A stretch of 64,000 nt of DNA from a virus: the IMG/VR virus record IMGVR_UViG_3300030503_000315, positions 124,001 to 188,000 of that record; one strand, written 5' to 3'. The position numbers and the translations under genes are program-made. Within the stretch, counting starts at the first letter, position 1; every line of letters starts with the position of its first letter. The notes under the pieces were generated by a model. It was not told the DNA's origin. It was given only the letters and a program-made list of their open reading frames with translations, and searched no databases. Below are positions 46,630 through 55,750 of this stretch, in pieces.

Positions 46630-47146
46630 GATCCTATTCATGGATATCGATGGAGTACTTAACTCCAGACGATCCGAGATCGCGCACGCGGCTGGCTTCC
46701 TACCCAGCCCAAACTCTCCTTGGCAGGAACAACTTCCTCGCGCATTCCAGGATATCGATTGGATTGCCGTTGGGATGATTCATGTTCTCTGCACCAGGCT
46801 AGACGCAAAGATTGTCATAAGCTCAAGCTGGCGCGCAAACTACAAGCCGGAACAGTTGGCTAAGTACTTCAACTTACCAATGATTATCGATGCCACGGAT
46901 CAGTTGGAAAGTAATCGTGGTGGCCAGATTCAGCGATGGCTGAATGCCCATCCTGAAGTCACCCAGTATGCAATCGTGGATGACAACTCAGGGATGCTTG
47001 AATCACAGGCAGATCATTTTGTGCAGGTGGATTGGGACGAGGGTTTGACATATAAAGACTGTTCTCGTCTGCGTGATATCCTTCAGGGCATCTTTGCACC
47101 TCAACCTCGTAATCCTGCACGGTTCATTCTCTTTGACGAGATCTAA
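46622..47146 (+). CDS. HAD-superfamily phosphatase (RNA-repair-type HAD), 174 aa
   Basis: HAD motifs: ILFMDIDGVLNSRRS (motif I, DxDGV with extra N), KIVISSSWRANYKPEQ (motif II, Ser), and YAIVDDNSGMLESQADHF (motif IV, DD). This matches the HAD domain found in bacterial and phage RNA-repair proteins, PNK-phosphatase-like. It could remove 3' phosphates from RNA ends. The start is MSKILFMDIDG at 46622 (an ATG at 46610 is possible), overlapping the membrane gene. Confidence 0.8.
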   Translation: MSKILFMDIDGVLNSRRSEIAHAAGFLPSPNSPWQEQLPRAFQDIDWIAVGMIHVLCTRLDAKIVISSSWRANYKPEQLAKYFNLPMIIDATDQLESNRGGQIQRWLNAHPEVTQYAIVDDNSGMLESQADHFVQVDWDEGLTYKDCSRLRDILQGIFAPQPRNPARFILFDEI

Positions 47147-47148
47147 TA

Positions 47149-47502
47149 ATGAATATGAATAAAGGTTCTTGGATAGGCGTAGATTTTGACGGGACGCTTG
47201 CCTATTACGACCATTGGCGTGGTAAAGATCATCTAGGAAAACCAATCCCTTTGATGGTCGCCAGAGTAAAACGACTATTAGAAAAAGGTCTAACCGTAAA
47301 GATTTTCACTGCTCGTGCCTACATGGCAACACAAGAAGAGATTGATGCAATCAAGGCGTGGTGTCTAGAGCATATTGGCCAGGAACTTGAAGTAACGTGC
47401 ATCAAAGATATGGGCATGGTTCAACTTTACGATGACCGTGCAACTCAGGTTGTTCTCAACACCGGAAAGATTGTCTACCTAAAGAAGGACAAAGTAAAAT
47501 GA
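47149..47502 (+). CDS. HAD-like hydrolase, 117 aa
   Basis: A short HAD fold: WIGVDFDGTLAYYDHW (motif I), KIFTARAYMATQEEID (motif II, Thr), and DMGMVQLYDDRATQVV (motif IV, DD). It lies next to another HAD phosphatase, and both may act on nucleotides or RNA ends. The start MNMNKGS overlaps nothing upstream by more than a few bases; the end overlaps the next gene by 4 nt. Confidence 0.8.
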   Translation: MNMNKGSWIGVDFDGTLAYYDHWRGKDHLGKPIPLMVARVKRLLEKGLTVKIFTARAYMATQEEIDAIKAWCLEHIGQELEVTCIKDMGMVQLYDDRATQVVLNTGKIVYLKKDKVK

Positions 47503-48245
47503 ATGACTTACATCGATCCCTGAATACCGAAGTGGAGTTCCTGCCTGACGAAGAATTCCGACCTTCAGTTGAAGCACTCAATATTTTGCTTGAGACTTTT
47601 GGTGACACCACCAGAACGGTGCTTAGACTTGCATCGTCGGGTTTCCATCGCCTTAACCCTTACCACAATATTAAACATGAGTTGCAGCATGTGTACTGGT
47701 CTCATGCATGTTTGATGAATGAACCGTACATATCTGCGGATGGTCTTACCCAGGCAGATCAATATCATCTTGCTATAGCATCTATTTTCCACGACCACAA
47801 TCATTCTGGTGGTAAGAAATCGGATGCTGAGAATATTCAAATAGCACTTCAGATCCTTCCGGTGGTGGCTAATGAACTAGCCTTTCTCGATGGCAGCATC
47901 CTCCTAAATCAGGATGTGGTAACGCGATTGATCCAGGTCACTCAATATAACAAGCGTGATGGGTTTGAAAAGGAACCCACGACGTGCCTTGAGCAATGTA
48001 TGCGCGACGCCGATCTCATGTCAATCTACACAGAGGAAGGACGGGATCTTCTCATAGGTCTTTACTCAGAGCTGGGTATGGATCTTCAAGAAATGAAGAC
48101 GAGCGAACTCAATGCAGCTCTTGACGCGAATGCGGAGTTCCTTCGTAATGCCAAAATGTATACTTTCTATGGCATCAAGATGAAGGAGTACTACCTAGAT
48201 GATTGCCTGAAATTCTTCGCAGATCAGGTTCGCGCTTCATTGTAA
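47499..48245 (+). CDS. HD/PDEase-like phosphohydrolase, 248 aa
   Basis: The central region carries PYHNIKHELQHVYWSHACLM (residues 52-71) and IASIFHDHNHSGGKKSDAEN (residues 94-113), with a later MRDADLMSIY. The YHNxxH...HDxxHxG(x)xN...D set is the metal-binding signature of class I cyclic-nucleotide phosphodiesterases and related HD enzymes. This suggests hydrolysis of a phosphodiester, perhaps a cyclic nucleotide signal or a nucleotide. The last codons merge with a GTAAATA variant of the promoter box. Confidence 0.75.
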   Translation: MNDLHRSLNTEVEFLPDEEFRPSVEALNILLETFGDTTRTVLRLASSGFHRLNPYHNIKHELQHVYWSHACLMNEPYISADGLTQADQYHLAIASIFHDHNHSGGKKSDAENIQIALQILPVVANELAFLDGSILLNQDVVTRLIQVTQYNKRDGFEKEPTTCLEQCMRDADLMSIYTEEGRDLLIGLYSELGMDLQEMKTSELNAALDANAEFLRNAKMYTFYGIKMKEYYLDDCLKFFADQVRASL

Positions 48246-48248
48246 ATA
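48242..48248 (+). promoter_or_regulatory. GTAAATA promoter-like box (variant)
   Basis: It reads CATTGTAAATAAGGG at the stop of the HD gene, 30 nt upstream of the polymerase start. It lacks the A at the first box position. Confidence 0.5.
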
Positions 48249-48277
48249 AGGGTATGTAGTTCATAGAAGGATAAGCA

Positions 48278-50602
48278 ATGCTCGAGAGTCAGTTTTCCTT
48301 TAATCCTTCCTACATTTCAGATGATAAGAATCCCTATAATCTGAAGCTCAAGAGGGACGTCAATTGGTCAACATCTAATCGGCGTCTTCTTGTCATCTTC
48401 CAAACCATTGATGGACGAGACCTAAAGTCAGGGGAATTACTGACGGGCGATGTAGGAAAAACATTCCAACGCGTCTATAAGTATGCAAGAAAGATAGCCA
48501 ACAACTACCTAGACAATCAGACGCCTTTGTATTCTGTAGCTGTAGCGAATTTCGGCGCGTATCGTCATCTACACCTTAAGGGTAGCAGGCGTTCGGACGC
48601 AGAAGCGCAATTCGCCGAGCGTGTCCATGATCTCATAAAGAAGATCAAGCCAACGCACATCCTGGTCGCTGGCGACAACGCAATGATCGCACTATACCCT
48701 AAGATAAAGGATCCTCAATATAAGAAGGGTTGGGTCCACAAGATCAAGGTAGATGATGAAGTAGTGAAAGTAGTCTCTACCGTAGACTACTCCCGTCTTC
48801 TCGAGAAGCATGGAGTTTATGCAAATCTTCTTGGACTGTTTAGCCGCCATCTAGCGTTCTTGATGATGGGCCGCAATCCACATAATCTTTCGCAGATCAA
48901 GTTGGATGCGAGGTACATCAAAACGATTGCAGAGTTCGATCAGTTGATGCACAAGTTCGATACGGCGACTGAGGTTGCAATCGATACGGAGACTCGCAAT
49001 CTCTCTGTGCTACACAACAAGATCTATACGATTCAGTTTGCAACAAATCACAACAAGGAAGTCGGATATGTCCTTGTTCTCGATCACCCTCAGGCGCATT
49101 GGGATTCGAAAGAACGAAAGTATATCAAGTCGGAGTTGAGGAAACGATTCGGAGCGAAGACGGGACCAACTCTAATCACCTTCAATGGTTTCATGTTTGA
49201 CCTGCACGTTATCCGGGTGGCTTTGAAGCTTCCCATCATCTGGCTAAAGGTGTGGGAGATCATGTTCGCAGAGCATTTGTTGGATGAGAACGTATCCTTG
49301 CAGAACGATATCTCATCTACTGTGGATCAACGTTCAGGTAAGATGTCAAAGTATGGGGGCTTGAACCCCATCTTCTGCTCATATGGCAACTCGCATTATC
49401 TTGATGCAGTCTTTGGTAAGGAAGAGCGGGGATCTATCGGCGCTATCGATCCCTCGCGCAAGGATGCAGTAGAGTATATGGCAATGGATACGGTGTCTAT
49501 CCTTAACATGCGGGATCAGGAAATTGCCAGAGCAGAGCATATGGATATCGAAGGGAAGAACTACAAGCCTTTCTTTATTCGACATATGAAGCATCAGATG
49601 TCAGATGCAGCGCATGCGATGTCACAAATGCGTCAGGATGGATCCTTCATAGATATCAAATATCTGAGCTATCTGTTGTCGAAGCAATCTCCATTGCGTC
49701 AGGAACTAAAACGCGTTGAGAAGCAGATGTTTGAGTGGAAAGAAGTGCAGCAAGCCAATAAAGAACTTCTAGGAACAACGGGGTTCAAGGCAGGGTCACT
49801 ATTCTCCAGAGCTATTGGGACGGCAACGAATTGGATCTTCAAGCTGAGTAAGCCAGACCATAAGAAGAAGTTGTTTATAGATATCATGGAACTTGAACCC
49901 GTCAACAAGACGGCGACAGGTGAAGATGCAATTGACAAAGACTTCATCGCCCACTACAAGGACACGAACAAAATTGTCGCTCTGTACGGGGATCACCAGG
50001 GTTTATCAAAACTTATCTCGACCTATGTTAAGGGATGGCGTAGGATACTAACAAACAATGTCGATGCTATCACTGATCTCTGTTTACGTGCAGCGTATTT
50101 CATAGTTGATACAGGTCGACTGGGATCCAATAAGCCGAACCTTCAACAGATTCCATCGCGTGGAAAGTCAGCCAAGTCTATAAAACGTTCATTCGTAGCT
50201 GAGCCCGGTCGCATTCCAATCCAGTTCGACTATTCAGCACACGAAGTGCGAATGTGGTCTGTTGCATCAAACGATTTGAATCTTGCAGCGGTGTTCAAGA
50301 TAGGCCAGAAGCTAAGGAAGATGTATGTTAAAAATCCTACAGACGAACTCAAGGCGCGTATCAAAACGGAAGGAGACGTACACATTCTTAACGTTAAACG
50401 AATCTTCGGTAAGATCGTTGACAAGGCGCACCCGCTCCGATACGCGATCAAGGCGGTTATCTTTGGCCTTATCTACGGAAAAAGTGCGAAGTCGCTAGGT
50501 GAAGATACAAAGCAGGCAGAGATCGAAGAAGTTAGAGAGAAGCTCTCGGAACTATACAACGAGAAGCTAGATCTTCAGGCAGCTCTAAAGAAGGCAGCAT
50601 GA
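48278..50602 (+). CDS. DNA polymerase A, N-terminal part (exonuclease and fingers), 774 aa
   Basis: An N-terminal domain (residues 30-190, with THILVAGDNAMIALYP) looks like a uracil-DNA-glycosylase-type fold, tentative. The 3'-5' exonuclease follows: VAIDTETRNLS (Exo I), TFNGFMFDLHV (Exo II), VEYMAMDTVSILN (Exo III). The polymerase part has QFDYSAHEVRMWS (motif A) and RYAIKAVIFGLIYGKSAKSL (motif B). The reading frame stops after a charged helix (EIEEVREKLSELYNEKLDLQ) before motif C, which lies in the next gene. It is the phage replicase. It begins with an AGTAAATA-like box upstream. Confidence 0.93.
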   Translation: MLESQFSFNPSYISDDKNPYNLKLKRDVNWSTSNRRLLVIFQTIDGRDLKSGELLTGDVGKTFQRVYKYARKIANNYLDNQTPLYSVAVANFGAYRHLHLKGSRRSDAEAQFAERVHDLIKKIKPTHILVAGDNAMIALYPKIKDPQYKKGWVHKIKVDDEVVKVVSTVDYSRLLEKHGVYANLLGLFSRHLAFLMMGRNPHNLSQIKLDARYIKTIAEFDQLMHKFDTATEVAIDTETRNLSVLHNKIYTIQFATNHNKEVGYVLVLDHPQAHWDSKERKYIKSELRKRFGAKTGPTLITFNGFMFDLHVIRVALKLPIIWLKVWEIMFAEHLLDENVSLQNDISSTVDQRSGKMSKYGGLNPIFCSYGNSHYLDAVFGKEERGSIGAIDPSRKDAVEYMAMDTVSILNMRDQEIARAEHMDIEGKNYKPFFIRHMKHQMSDAAHAMSQMRQDGSFIDIKYLSYLLSKQSPLRQELKRVEKQMFEWKEVQQANKELLGTTGFKAGSLFSRAIGTATNWIFKLSKPDHKKKLFIDIMELEPVNKTATGEDAIDKDFIAHYKDTNKIVALYGDHQGLSKLISTYVKGWRRILTNNVDAITDLCLRAAYFIVDTGRLGSNKPNLQQIPSRGKSAKSIKRSFVAEPGRIPIQFDYSAHEVRMWSVASNDLNLAAVFKIGQKLRKMYVKNPTDELKARIKTEGDVHILNVKRIFGKIVDKAHPLRYAIKAVIFGLIYGKSAKSLGEDTKQAEIEEVREKLSELYNEKLDLQAALKKAA

Positions 50603-50603
50603 T

Positions 50604-51521
50604 ATGGCTGAAGTAAAAGAACGCGAATTACCGAAAACGAGAATAGACATAAAGAAGAGGATCGCACATATCGATGCAGAGATGCATAAACTGGACTCAA
50701 GGCTGAACGTATTGTATGGAGAGAACAGATCTGACTATGCTCAAGGCATAATGGACAAAATCTTCAAAGAGTTTGGCAAGGGAAAAAGTTGGCTGGATAG
50801 GATGCGTTCGAATGTAGCTGAGCATCTTCATTCCTACTCACCGAATGGTCGCGTTCGACATCTCTATGGTTATCTCTATACAGACAGAGAGTGTCAAGGT
50901 ACGCAGGAACGTCGAGGCATCAATGCACCTATTCAGGGTTTTGCATCTGAGGTAGGCGTTAAGGCTGACAGGTTGATTGTCGAGTCTTACTATCGTGAGC
51001 TTCCAAAGTTGAAGAAGATGTTGGGTATCGTAGAATCTACGTGGGCCAAGTTTCGATTGAAATGTAGTCGCGCAGTTCACGATGCACTGTACAAACAAAT
51101 CCCGTATGAATTTGTTATCCCATTCATCCACATTCTTCAGTATCAGGCAACGTACGGTGTCGCTCGAGCGTACGAGAAAGCGTTTGGAATTAGATTTACA
51201 GTGGAACCTGAAATAGAAATAGGTATTGGTGCATCTTCTGACAATGAATCAGATTGGGATTGGTCGATGTCAGATCTTGTTCGCATCATTGTCAAGACAG
51301 TAGAGGATATCGACAAGGTTGGTCAGTTGGTAGGTACTAAGAAGGAAGTGTTGGATAAGATCTTCGAGCCTTGGAGGAACAAGGAAGTACGGGACTACCT
51401 TCAAGCAAAATACCCAATTCTGGGAGTCAAGGATCTGGACGATCAGATTGAGATTGCGCTCAAGGTTCTGAAAAAGATGCAAATTGAAATGAAGAAGAAA
51501 GATGCAACCGATTCCAATTGA
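50604..51521 (+). CDS. DNA polymerase A, C-terminal part (palm, motif C), 305 aa
   Basis: It starts MAEVKERELPKTRIDIKKR one base after the first part's stop, in another frame. Helical residues 5-45 (AHIDAEMHKLDSRLNVLY) precede ERRGINAPIQGFASEVG (the INxPIQG segment) and SRAVHDALYKQIP (motif C, HD). Both broken ends are charged helices, which could pair to rebuild the enzyme. The break lies between motif B and motif C. A sequencing frameshift cannot be fully excluded, but the extra helices on both sides argue for a genuine split. Confidence 0.9.
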   Translation: MAEVKERELPKTRIDIKKRIAHIDAEMHKLDSRLNVLYGENRSDYAQGIMDKIFKEFGKGKSWLDRMRSNVAEHLHSYSPNGRVRHLYGYLYTDRECQGTQERRGINAPIQGFASEVGVKADRLIVESYYRELPKLKKMLGIVESTWAKFRLKCSRAVHDALYKQIPYEFVIPFIHILQYQATYGVARAYEKAFGIRFTVEPEIEIGIGASSDNESDWDWSMSDLVRIIVKTVEDIDKVGQLVGTKKEVLDKIFEPWRNKEVRDYLQAKYPILGVKDLDDQIEIALKVLKKMQIEMKKKDATDSN

Positions 51522-51978
51522 TCTGGTTATCGACCCAGACGAAGATGAGGACGATGAGTACGAGGAACCTCAGCAGATAGAAAGTGGAGAAAATGTTGTC
51601 TCCAAGAGGTTCGACATAAATAAAATCGGTCCACTTGATTACCTGCTATTAGACTTGCAGGCCGAAGGTGGTCCACTGGTGCATTGGCTATACCTGGTTG
51701 CTATCGAGAACAAATGGTGCAATTGGCAAGTCATTTTGTCTGCATTTGATCCTTCATTGCAGACAGGTAGCATACCGATGCTTGGTCGAGAGATATGGAG
51801 TACATTCCTCTACTCCGACATGGAAGGGTTGGTTCGTCTTTGTCCACGTATAATTTCATTGCTCGAATCACTCGACGTGAATTATCCGGTCGAGTTGACA
51901 TATACGTTCGGCGGACAAGCCAACCCTCCACCTTTTCAGGCAAGCAAAAAGAAACAGGTGGAGGCTACAAACCCCTAG
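51502..51978 (+). CDS. hypothetical protein, 158 aa
   Basis: It starts MQPIPIDLVIDPDEDED, within the end of the polymerase part, with an acidic N-terminus. The middle reads LDYLLLDLQAEGGPLVHWL and WCNWQVILSAFDPSLQ. No family is recognised; its location suggests a replication accessory. Confidence 0.6.
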   Translation: MQPIPIDLVIDPDEDEDDEYEEPQQIESGENVVSKRFDINKIGPLDYLLLDLQAEGGPLVHWLYLVAIENKWCNWQVILSAFDPSLQTGSIPMLGREIWSTFLYSDMEGLVRLCPRIISLLESLDVNYPVELTYTFGGQANPPPFQASKKKQVEATNP

Positions 51979-51986
51979 AGGTTACA

Positions 51987-52721
51987 GTGTCTCACATCTA
52001 CGGCTCCTTGTGCATCTCAGCAACAACGCCTCAGCAACAATTCCCACAGTTCAATGATATTGGTACGCGCTATAACGGTTCCCATACGCCTCATCGCTTT
52101 AGAGGTCAGTATCATATAGCTCGAGAAGGTGAGGATCATGTGGTCAGCACAACACATATCCCTCAGCGCTCAAAGTCTTTTCTTATCACTACATCGTCTG
52201 TTACCGACTTTGCTGAAAAGGCAAACCAGAAAATGATCGAATGGCTACCAGTCATGGAATCTGAGTACGAAGATGCACGTCAGCTGTACAAGTTTAACGA
52301 GATACAGAAGCGCCTGAAGGATTTGCCCGGCGCTCAACCCTTTACAGCCACAATCGTAAATACAGGTGAGCACGGACACTTTGGAATTCTCTCACAGTGG
52401 AAGGACGTCTATACGTACGGAGTTTACGACACACAAAACTTCGGCGTTCGATTTGTCTGGACCACGGATGAATGGTTCATGAATGATGTCAAGGCTGTTG
52501 ACTTTACGCGGTATGTGTTTTATCGGTTCCCTACATTGCAGGATCGTCCCTTGTTTATCTATAGTCAAGCCGTGTGTTCTAAATGGTTTGGCTGGATGAA
52601 GATCTTCAAGGGGCAGCCCGATTGCATTCTTCGGGCATTTTGTAGTCTGGAGAATTATCTTTTCAAAGAAGCTGAGTTGAGGAATCTTCAGGTTAGCCAT
52701 GCCAATCGACCCGCTTACTAA
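51987..52721 (+). CDS. hypothetical protein, 244 aa
   Basis: The GTG start at 51987 follows AGAGGTTACA; a longer in-frame reading would overlap the previous gene. The protein begins MSHIYGSLCISATTPQQ, with a His-rich NGSHTPHRFRGQYHIAREGE segment, then a beta-rich C-terminal half. Located between polymerase and primase. Function unknown. Confidence 0.65.
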   Translation: MSHIYGSLCISATTPQQQFPQFNDIGTRYNGSHTPHRFRGQYHIAREGEDHVVSTTHIPQRSKSFLITTSSVTDFAEKANQKMIEWLPVMESEYEDARQLYKFNEIQKRLKDLPGAQPFTATIVNTGEHGHFGILSQWKDVYTYGVYDTQNFGVRFVWTTDEWFMNDVKAVDFTRYVFYRFPTLQDRPLFIYSQAVCSKWFGWMKIFKGQPDCILRAFCSLENYLFKEAELRNLQVSHANRPAY

Positions 52722-53736
52722 CGCATCGAATTTGGATTTTGTACTTGGTCAGTTATCGCAGTACGCAGGTAAGAAGATAGAGAGCAACGGTCGGGTCATG
52801 GTGATCTGCCCATTCCATTCAGAAAACACACCGTCGGGTGCGATCAACACCGGACCACAATATGCACCTGGGTACTTTACATGCTTTGCATGTGGACACA
52901 AAGCATCTTGGAATGAAGTAGCACCAAAGCTTAGCCTTTTACCTTATGGTAAAATCAAACCTTCCGAACAGAGCTCCATGGATTTGTTGATGGAGAGAAT
53001 GGAAGATGACATGATGGCAGAGCAGCGTTATAAACCTTTCCAAGGTAAACGCTGGGCAGTACCCAAGAATAAGAAGTGGCGTCAAATACCGACCAACCTT
53101 ATGATCGAACTCGACGCCCAAATGTGTCGGAGGAAATTCGATAATGGTTGGGATACTGAGAAGATGTTGTACCTACCTGTCATGGTCAACGGTGAGCAGG
53201 AAGGATATTTCCTCGCGCGGTTGAGGAAGAGTGATGATCCCAATGTACCATCATACCTTTTGGCAAAGAAGACGACAAGTCGTGGATGGTCGAGGACGCA
53301 CGGGCTATGGCCTTTCGATCATAGTATTAAGATGATGCGGGAACTAGAGGTGTCATCGATCGTCCTTGTGGAAGGTCAGAGAGATGCCCTTCGATTGATA
53401 ATGAATGGAATCCCTGCAATGTGTATCTTCGGAACACAAAGCTGGTCAGACTCCAAAGCGCAATTGTTAGAGACTGCTGGGGTCGAACAAATCATTCTAT
53501 TCTTCGATGGTGATGGTGCGGGCATCGGAGCTACAAAGAAGATAAGACCACAGCTGACAAAGTGGTTTGACACACGGGTTTATAAATTGTGGAAGGCTAA
53601 AGGCTCGCCTTACCTCAAGTTTGCGCATCTACCAGAACCCACCAAGGCTGCCAAGAAAGCTGGCGTGCAATTGTGGGACCCTTTCAACTGTCCTCTGCAC
53701 ATTATTGATGGAATTCAACAAGAGTATTTCCTCTAG
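52699..53736 (+). CDS. DNA primase (CHC2 zinc finger and TOPRIM), 345 aa
   Basis: The N-terminal zinc finger reads ICPFHSENTPSGAI, then GYFTCFACGHKASW, the C..H...C..C of CHC2 primases (residues 37-68). The TOPRIM core follows: SSIVLVEGQRDALRLI (E motif, about 220) and IILFFDGDGAGIGATKK (DxD motif, about 265). It synthesises RNA primers for lagging-strand replication. No helicase domain is fused, so the helicase must be elsewhere. It overlaps the upstream gene by 23 nt. Confidence 0.92.
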   Translation: MPIDPLTNASNLDFVLGQLSQYAGKKIESNGRVMVICPFHSENTPSGAINTGPQYAPGYFTCFACGHKASWNEVAPKLSLLPYGKIKPSEQSSMDLLMERMEDDMMAEQRYKPFQGKRWAVPKNKKWRQIPTNLMIELDAQMCRRKFDNGWDTEKMLYLPVMVNGEQEGYFLARLRKSDDPNVPSYLLAKKTTSRGWSRTHGLWPFDHSIKMMRELEVSSIVLVEGQRDALRLIMNGIPAMCIFGTQSWSDSKAQLLETAGVEQIILFFDGDGAGIGATKKIRPQLTKWFDTRVYKLWKAKGSPYLKFAHLPEPTKAAKKAGVQLWDPFNCPLHIIDGIQQEYFL

Positions 53737-53745
53737 GAGTTTAGA

Positions 53746-54165
53746 ATGCCCACTGCCTTACTAGGTATAATCTTAAAGTACGTCGTTCCTGTACTTGGAG
53801 TCGTAGCGATTCTTTTTGGTGCGTATGAGTATGGACGCACTGCAGGGTATAATGCAGGCCATCTTGCTGCATGGAATACTCAGCAAGAGACGATCAACAA
53901 GATGGTCACTGCGGAAAACGCACAAGCCGATGCGAACAACAAACAGATAGCCTCGATTGAGCAAGATTCATTTAACGACGCTTTCGCTGCAAAGGCCGCC
54001 CAAGCTAAACTTGATGCCACGCGCACCGATATTGTTCAATCTTATACGAAAGCCAATCCGCAGACCTCACAAACCTGTGGATTCGATATCCCGATGGTTC
54101 AGGCAATCAATGCAATCATTCAAGCCGACCCGTCTAATGCTCAACCTTCAGGAGACACCAAATGA
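53746..54165 (+). CDS. Rz-like inner-membrane spanin, 139 aa
   Basis: One N-terminal transmembrane segment (residues 7-25, ILKYVVPVLGVVAILFGAYE) is followed by a long periplasmic helix rich in Ala, Gln and Asn (KMVTAENAQADANNKQIASI), the shape of i-spanins such as Rz. The next gene starts within its last codons and encodes a lipoprotein with a Cys-rich core, the usual Rz/Rz1 arrangement. Spanins fuse the inner and outer membranes at the end of lysis. Confidence 0.75.
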   Translation: MPTALLGIILKYVVPVLGVVAILFGAYEYGRTAGYNAGHLAAWNTQQETINKMVTAENAQADANNKQIASIEQDSFNDAFAAKAAQAKLDATRTDIVQSYTKANPQTSQTCGFDIPMVQAINAIIQADPSNAQPSGDTK

Positions 54166-54509
54166 AGATGAGACCTATAAATGTTCTTTGCATTCTTGTT
54201 GTTGCATTTGCAATATGCGCTTGTGCGACTAAGCCTGTTGTACCAGTCGCACCGCAGCCGACGGTCGAGACGAAACAAACGGTAGACATTGATCCATCCC
54301 TGATTCAAGATTGTCCAAGTCTTAATTCCCTAGACGTACGTAATTACTCTAAGGCGGAGACCCTGCAGGTTATGAATGAGTGGGCTAATCAGTACTCTGT
54401 ATGTAAGCGTAATCATCATAGCCTTTCGGGAATAGTAATTAAAGCCTTTAACATAGATCCCGCATCAGCTCCCGTGGCTGCCTCAACACCGACAACGAAT
54501 AGTAAATAA
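54162..54509 (+). CDS. Rz1-like outer-membrane spanin lipoprotein, 115 aa
   Basis: It starts MKMRPINVLCILVVAF and has a signal peptide with lipobox ending AICAC, mature start at about residue 20, then a Pro-rich stretch (KPVVPVAPQPTVE). DCPSL...YSVCKRNHHSLSG provides two cysteines in the pattern of Rz1-like proteins. It overlaps the Rz gene by 4 nt (ATGA). It marks a Gram-negative host. It ends TTNSK with the AGTAAATA box. Confidence 0.75.
   Translation: MKMRPINVLCILVVAFAICACATKPVVPVAPQPTVETKQTVDIDPSLIQDCPSLNSLDVRNYSKAETLQVMNEWANQYSVCKRNHHSLSGIVIKAFNIDPASAPVAASTPTTNSK
54501..54508 (+). promoter_or_regulatory. AGTAAATA promoter-like box overlapping a stop
   Basis: It reads ACGAATAGTAAATAATACG, where AAT AGT AAA TAA ends the spanin gene. 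It is 52 nt upstream of the next start. Confidence 0.65.
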
Positions 54510-54559
54510 TACGCACGGTTGCGCAAACCTGTTAATAAAACACTTCCTAGGAAATGAAG

Positions 54560-55750
54560 ATGAACAACGAAGCTTTTGAACTCTTGACCCCGGCTTCTGT
54601 GTGGATCAAAGAGGATGGTAAGCAGGCTAAAGTCCTGTTTGTAACCAACACGACACTGCCGGAACGCCATCAACAAAAACATCCGGTGCAAGTGGTGTAT
54701 CTGAATGAAGAAGCGAATATCTATAGCCGCACTTTGGATTCGTTCTTCAAGATTTATCAGTTCTTTAACATCGATCCTGAACTCGAAGAGCGTCTCGTTA
54801 ATCTAGTCACCTTCTCGGAAGATGATTACGATAATGAAGACGAAGATCAAGAGAACTTGCAGAAGGAAGAAAGTACTGAAGATGATGAGAGCGATGGTCC
54901 TCTGCTTCTGCCTCTAGGTTCTGTAGAAGAAACTGCGGCACAGATTACCGCCGCGGCTCTTAAGATCACGGAAGAAGATACTACCAAGCTGACCAAGCCG
55001 TTGGCGGATTACCTGGCTGAAGAGATTAGCGATGAAACACAATATCCGTATGAAGATGAAGTAGATGATCCGGATGATGAGGTACCCGCGGTTACCTTCA
55101 TCATGTCGCAAGGTTCAGAAGCTGCCGTACCTCTGAAAACTCTTCAGGACAATCTGGTATCGTATGTTCAAGAGCCTAACAAACAGTTGAACCTAACGCA
55201 CCATAAGCTGACTTTCCTGTTGGGTGGCGGTCTGAATATTCCTGCATTGAAGGATTCGTTTATCCCCGACGACATTAGGTCAATTGTTGACGCGTTCCTC
55301 ATCAAGAATGATTACCACGAAGAGCTCGTAGCTTGGACGGATTACATCGGTACTTTCCCTGAGATCGTCTATGGTCGAGCATTTGCATCGGTGATCGTTG
55401 CTACGGAAAATTCCCCGTTGATTAGTGAGGAAGAAGCTCAGGCTCACATCCACGGCACCGCGGTAGAAGCTGTGGAAGATACTGAATTCGAAGAAGTTGA
55501 CTATGCATCCTTGGTAGAGACTATGGAACAGGCTCAGGAAGGATTCTCTGATTTGCCGGATATGCCCGCTGAGTTGTTCATCCCGCAATTGAGTACCCAG
55601 GAAGTTGTTGCCCAACAGATAGAAGAGTTGAATCGACAACAGGCTGGTCCGTTGAACCTCATTGGGAATGAACTTAATTCTGGATTTAGCGTTGTTATGA
55701 TAGACGGCGTTCCTCATGTAATCCAGAACGAGACTCCACAAGCACAGTAA
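54560..55750 (+). CDS. hypothetical acidic protein, 396 aa
   Basis: ATG 54560 is used because AGGAA lies 8 nt before it; ATG 54554 is too close to that site. N-terminal residues 1-85 look folded (KVLFVTNTTLPERHQQKH). An acidic stretch (NEDEDQENLQKEESTEDDES) follows, and a second folded part (LLGGGLNIPALKDSFIPDDI). The C-terminus is mixed. The role is unknown; acidic phage proteins sometimes mimic DNA or bind host factors, an inference. Confidence 0.65.
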   Translation: MNNEAFELLTPASVWIKEDGKQAKVLFVTNTTLPERHQQKHPVQVVYLNEEANIYSRTLDSFFKIYQFFNIDPELEERLVNLVTFSEDDYDNEDEDQENLQKEESTEDDESDGPLLLPLGSVEETAAQITAAALKITEEDTTKLTKPLADYLAEEISDETQYPYEDEVDDPDDEVPAVTFIMSQGSEAAVPLKTLQDNLVSYVQEPNKQLNLTHHKLTFLLGGGLNIPALKDSFIPDDIRSIVDAFLIKNDYHEELVAWTDYIGTFPEIVYGRAFASVIVATENSPLISEEEAQAHIHGTAVEAVEDTEFEEVDYASLVETMEQAQEGFSDLPDMPAELFIPQLSTQEVVAQQIEELNRQQAGPLNLIGNELNSGFSVVMIDGVPHVIQNETPQAQ

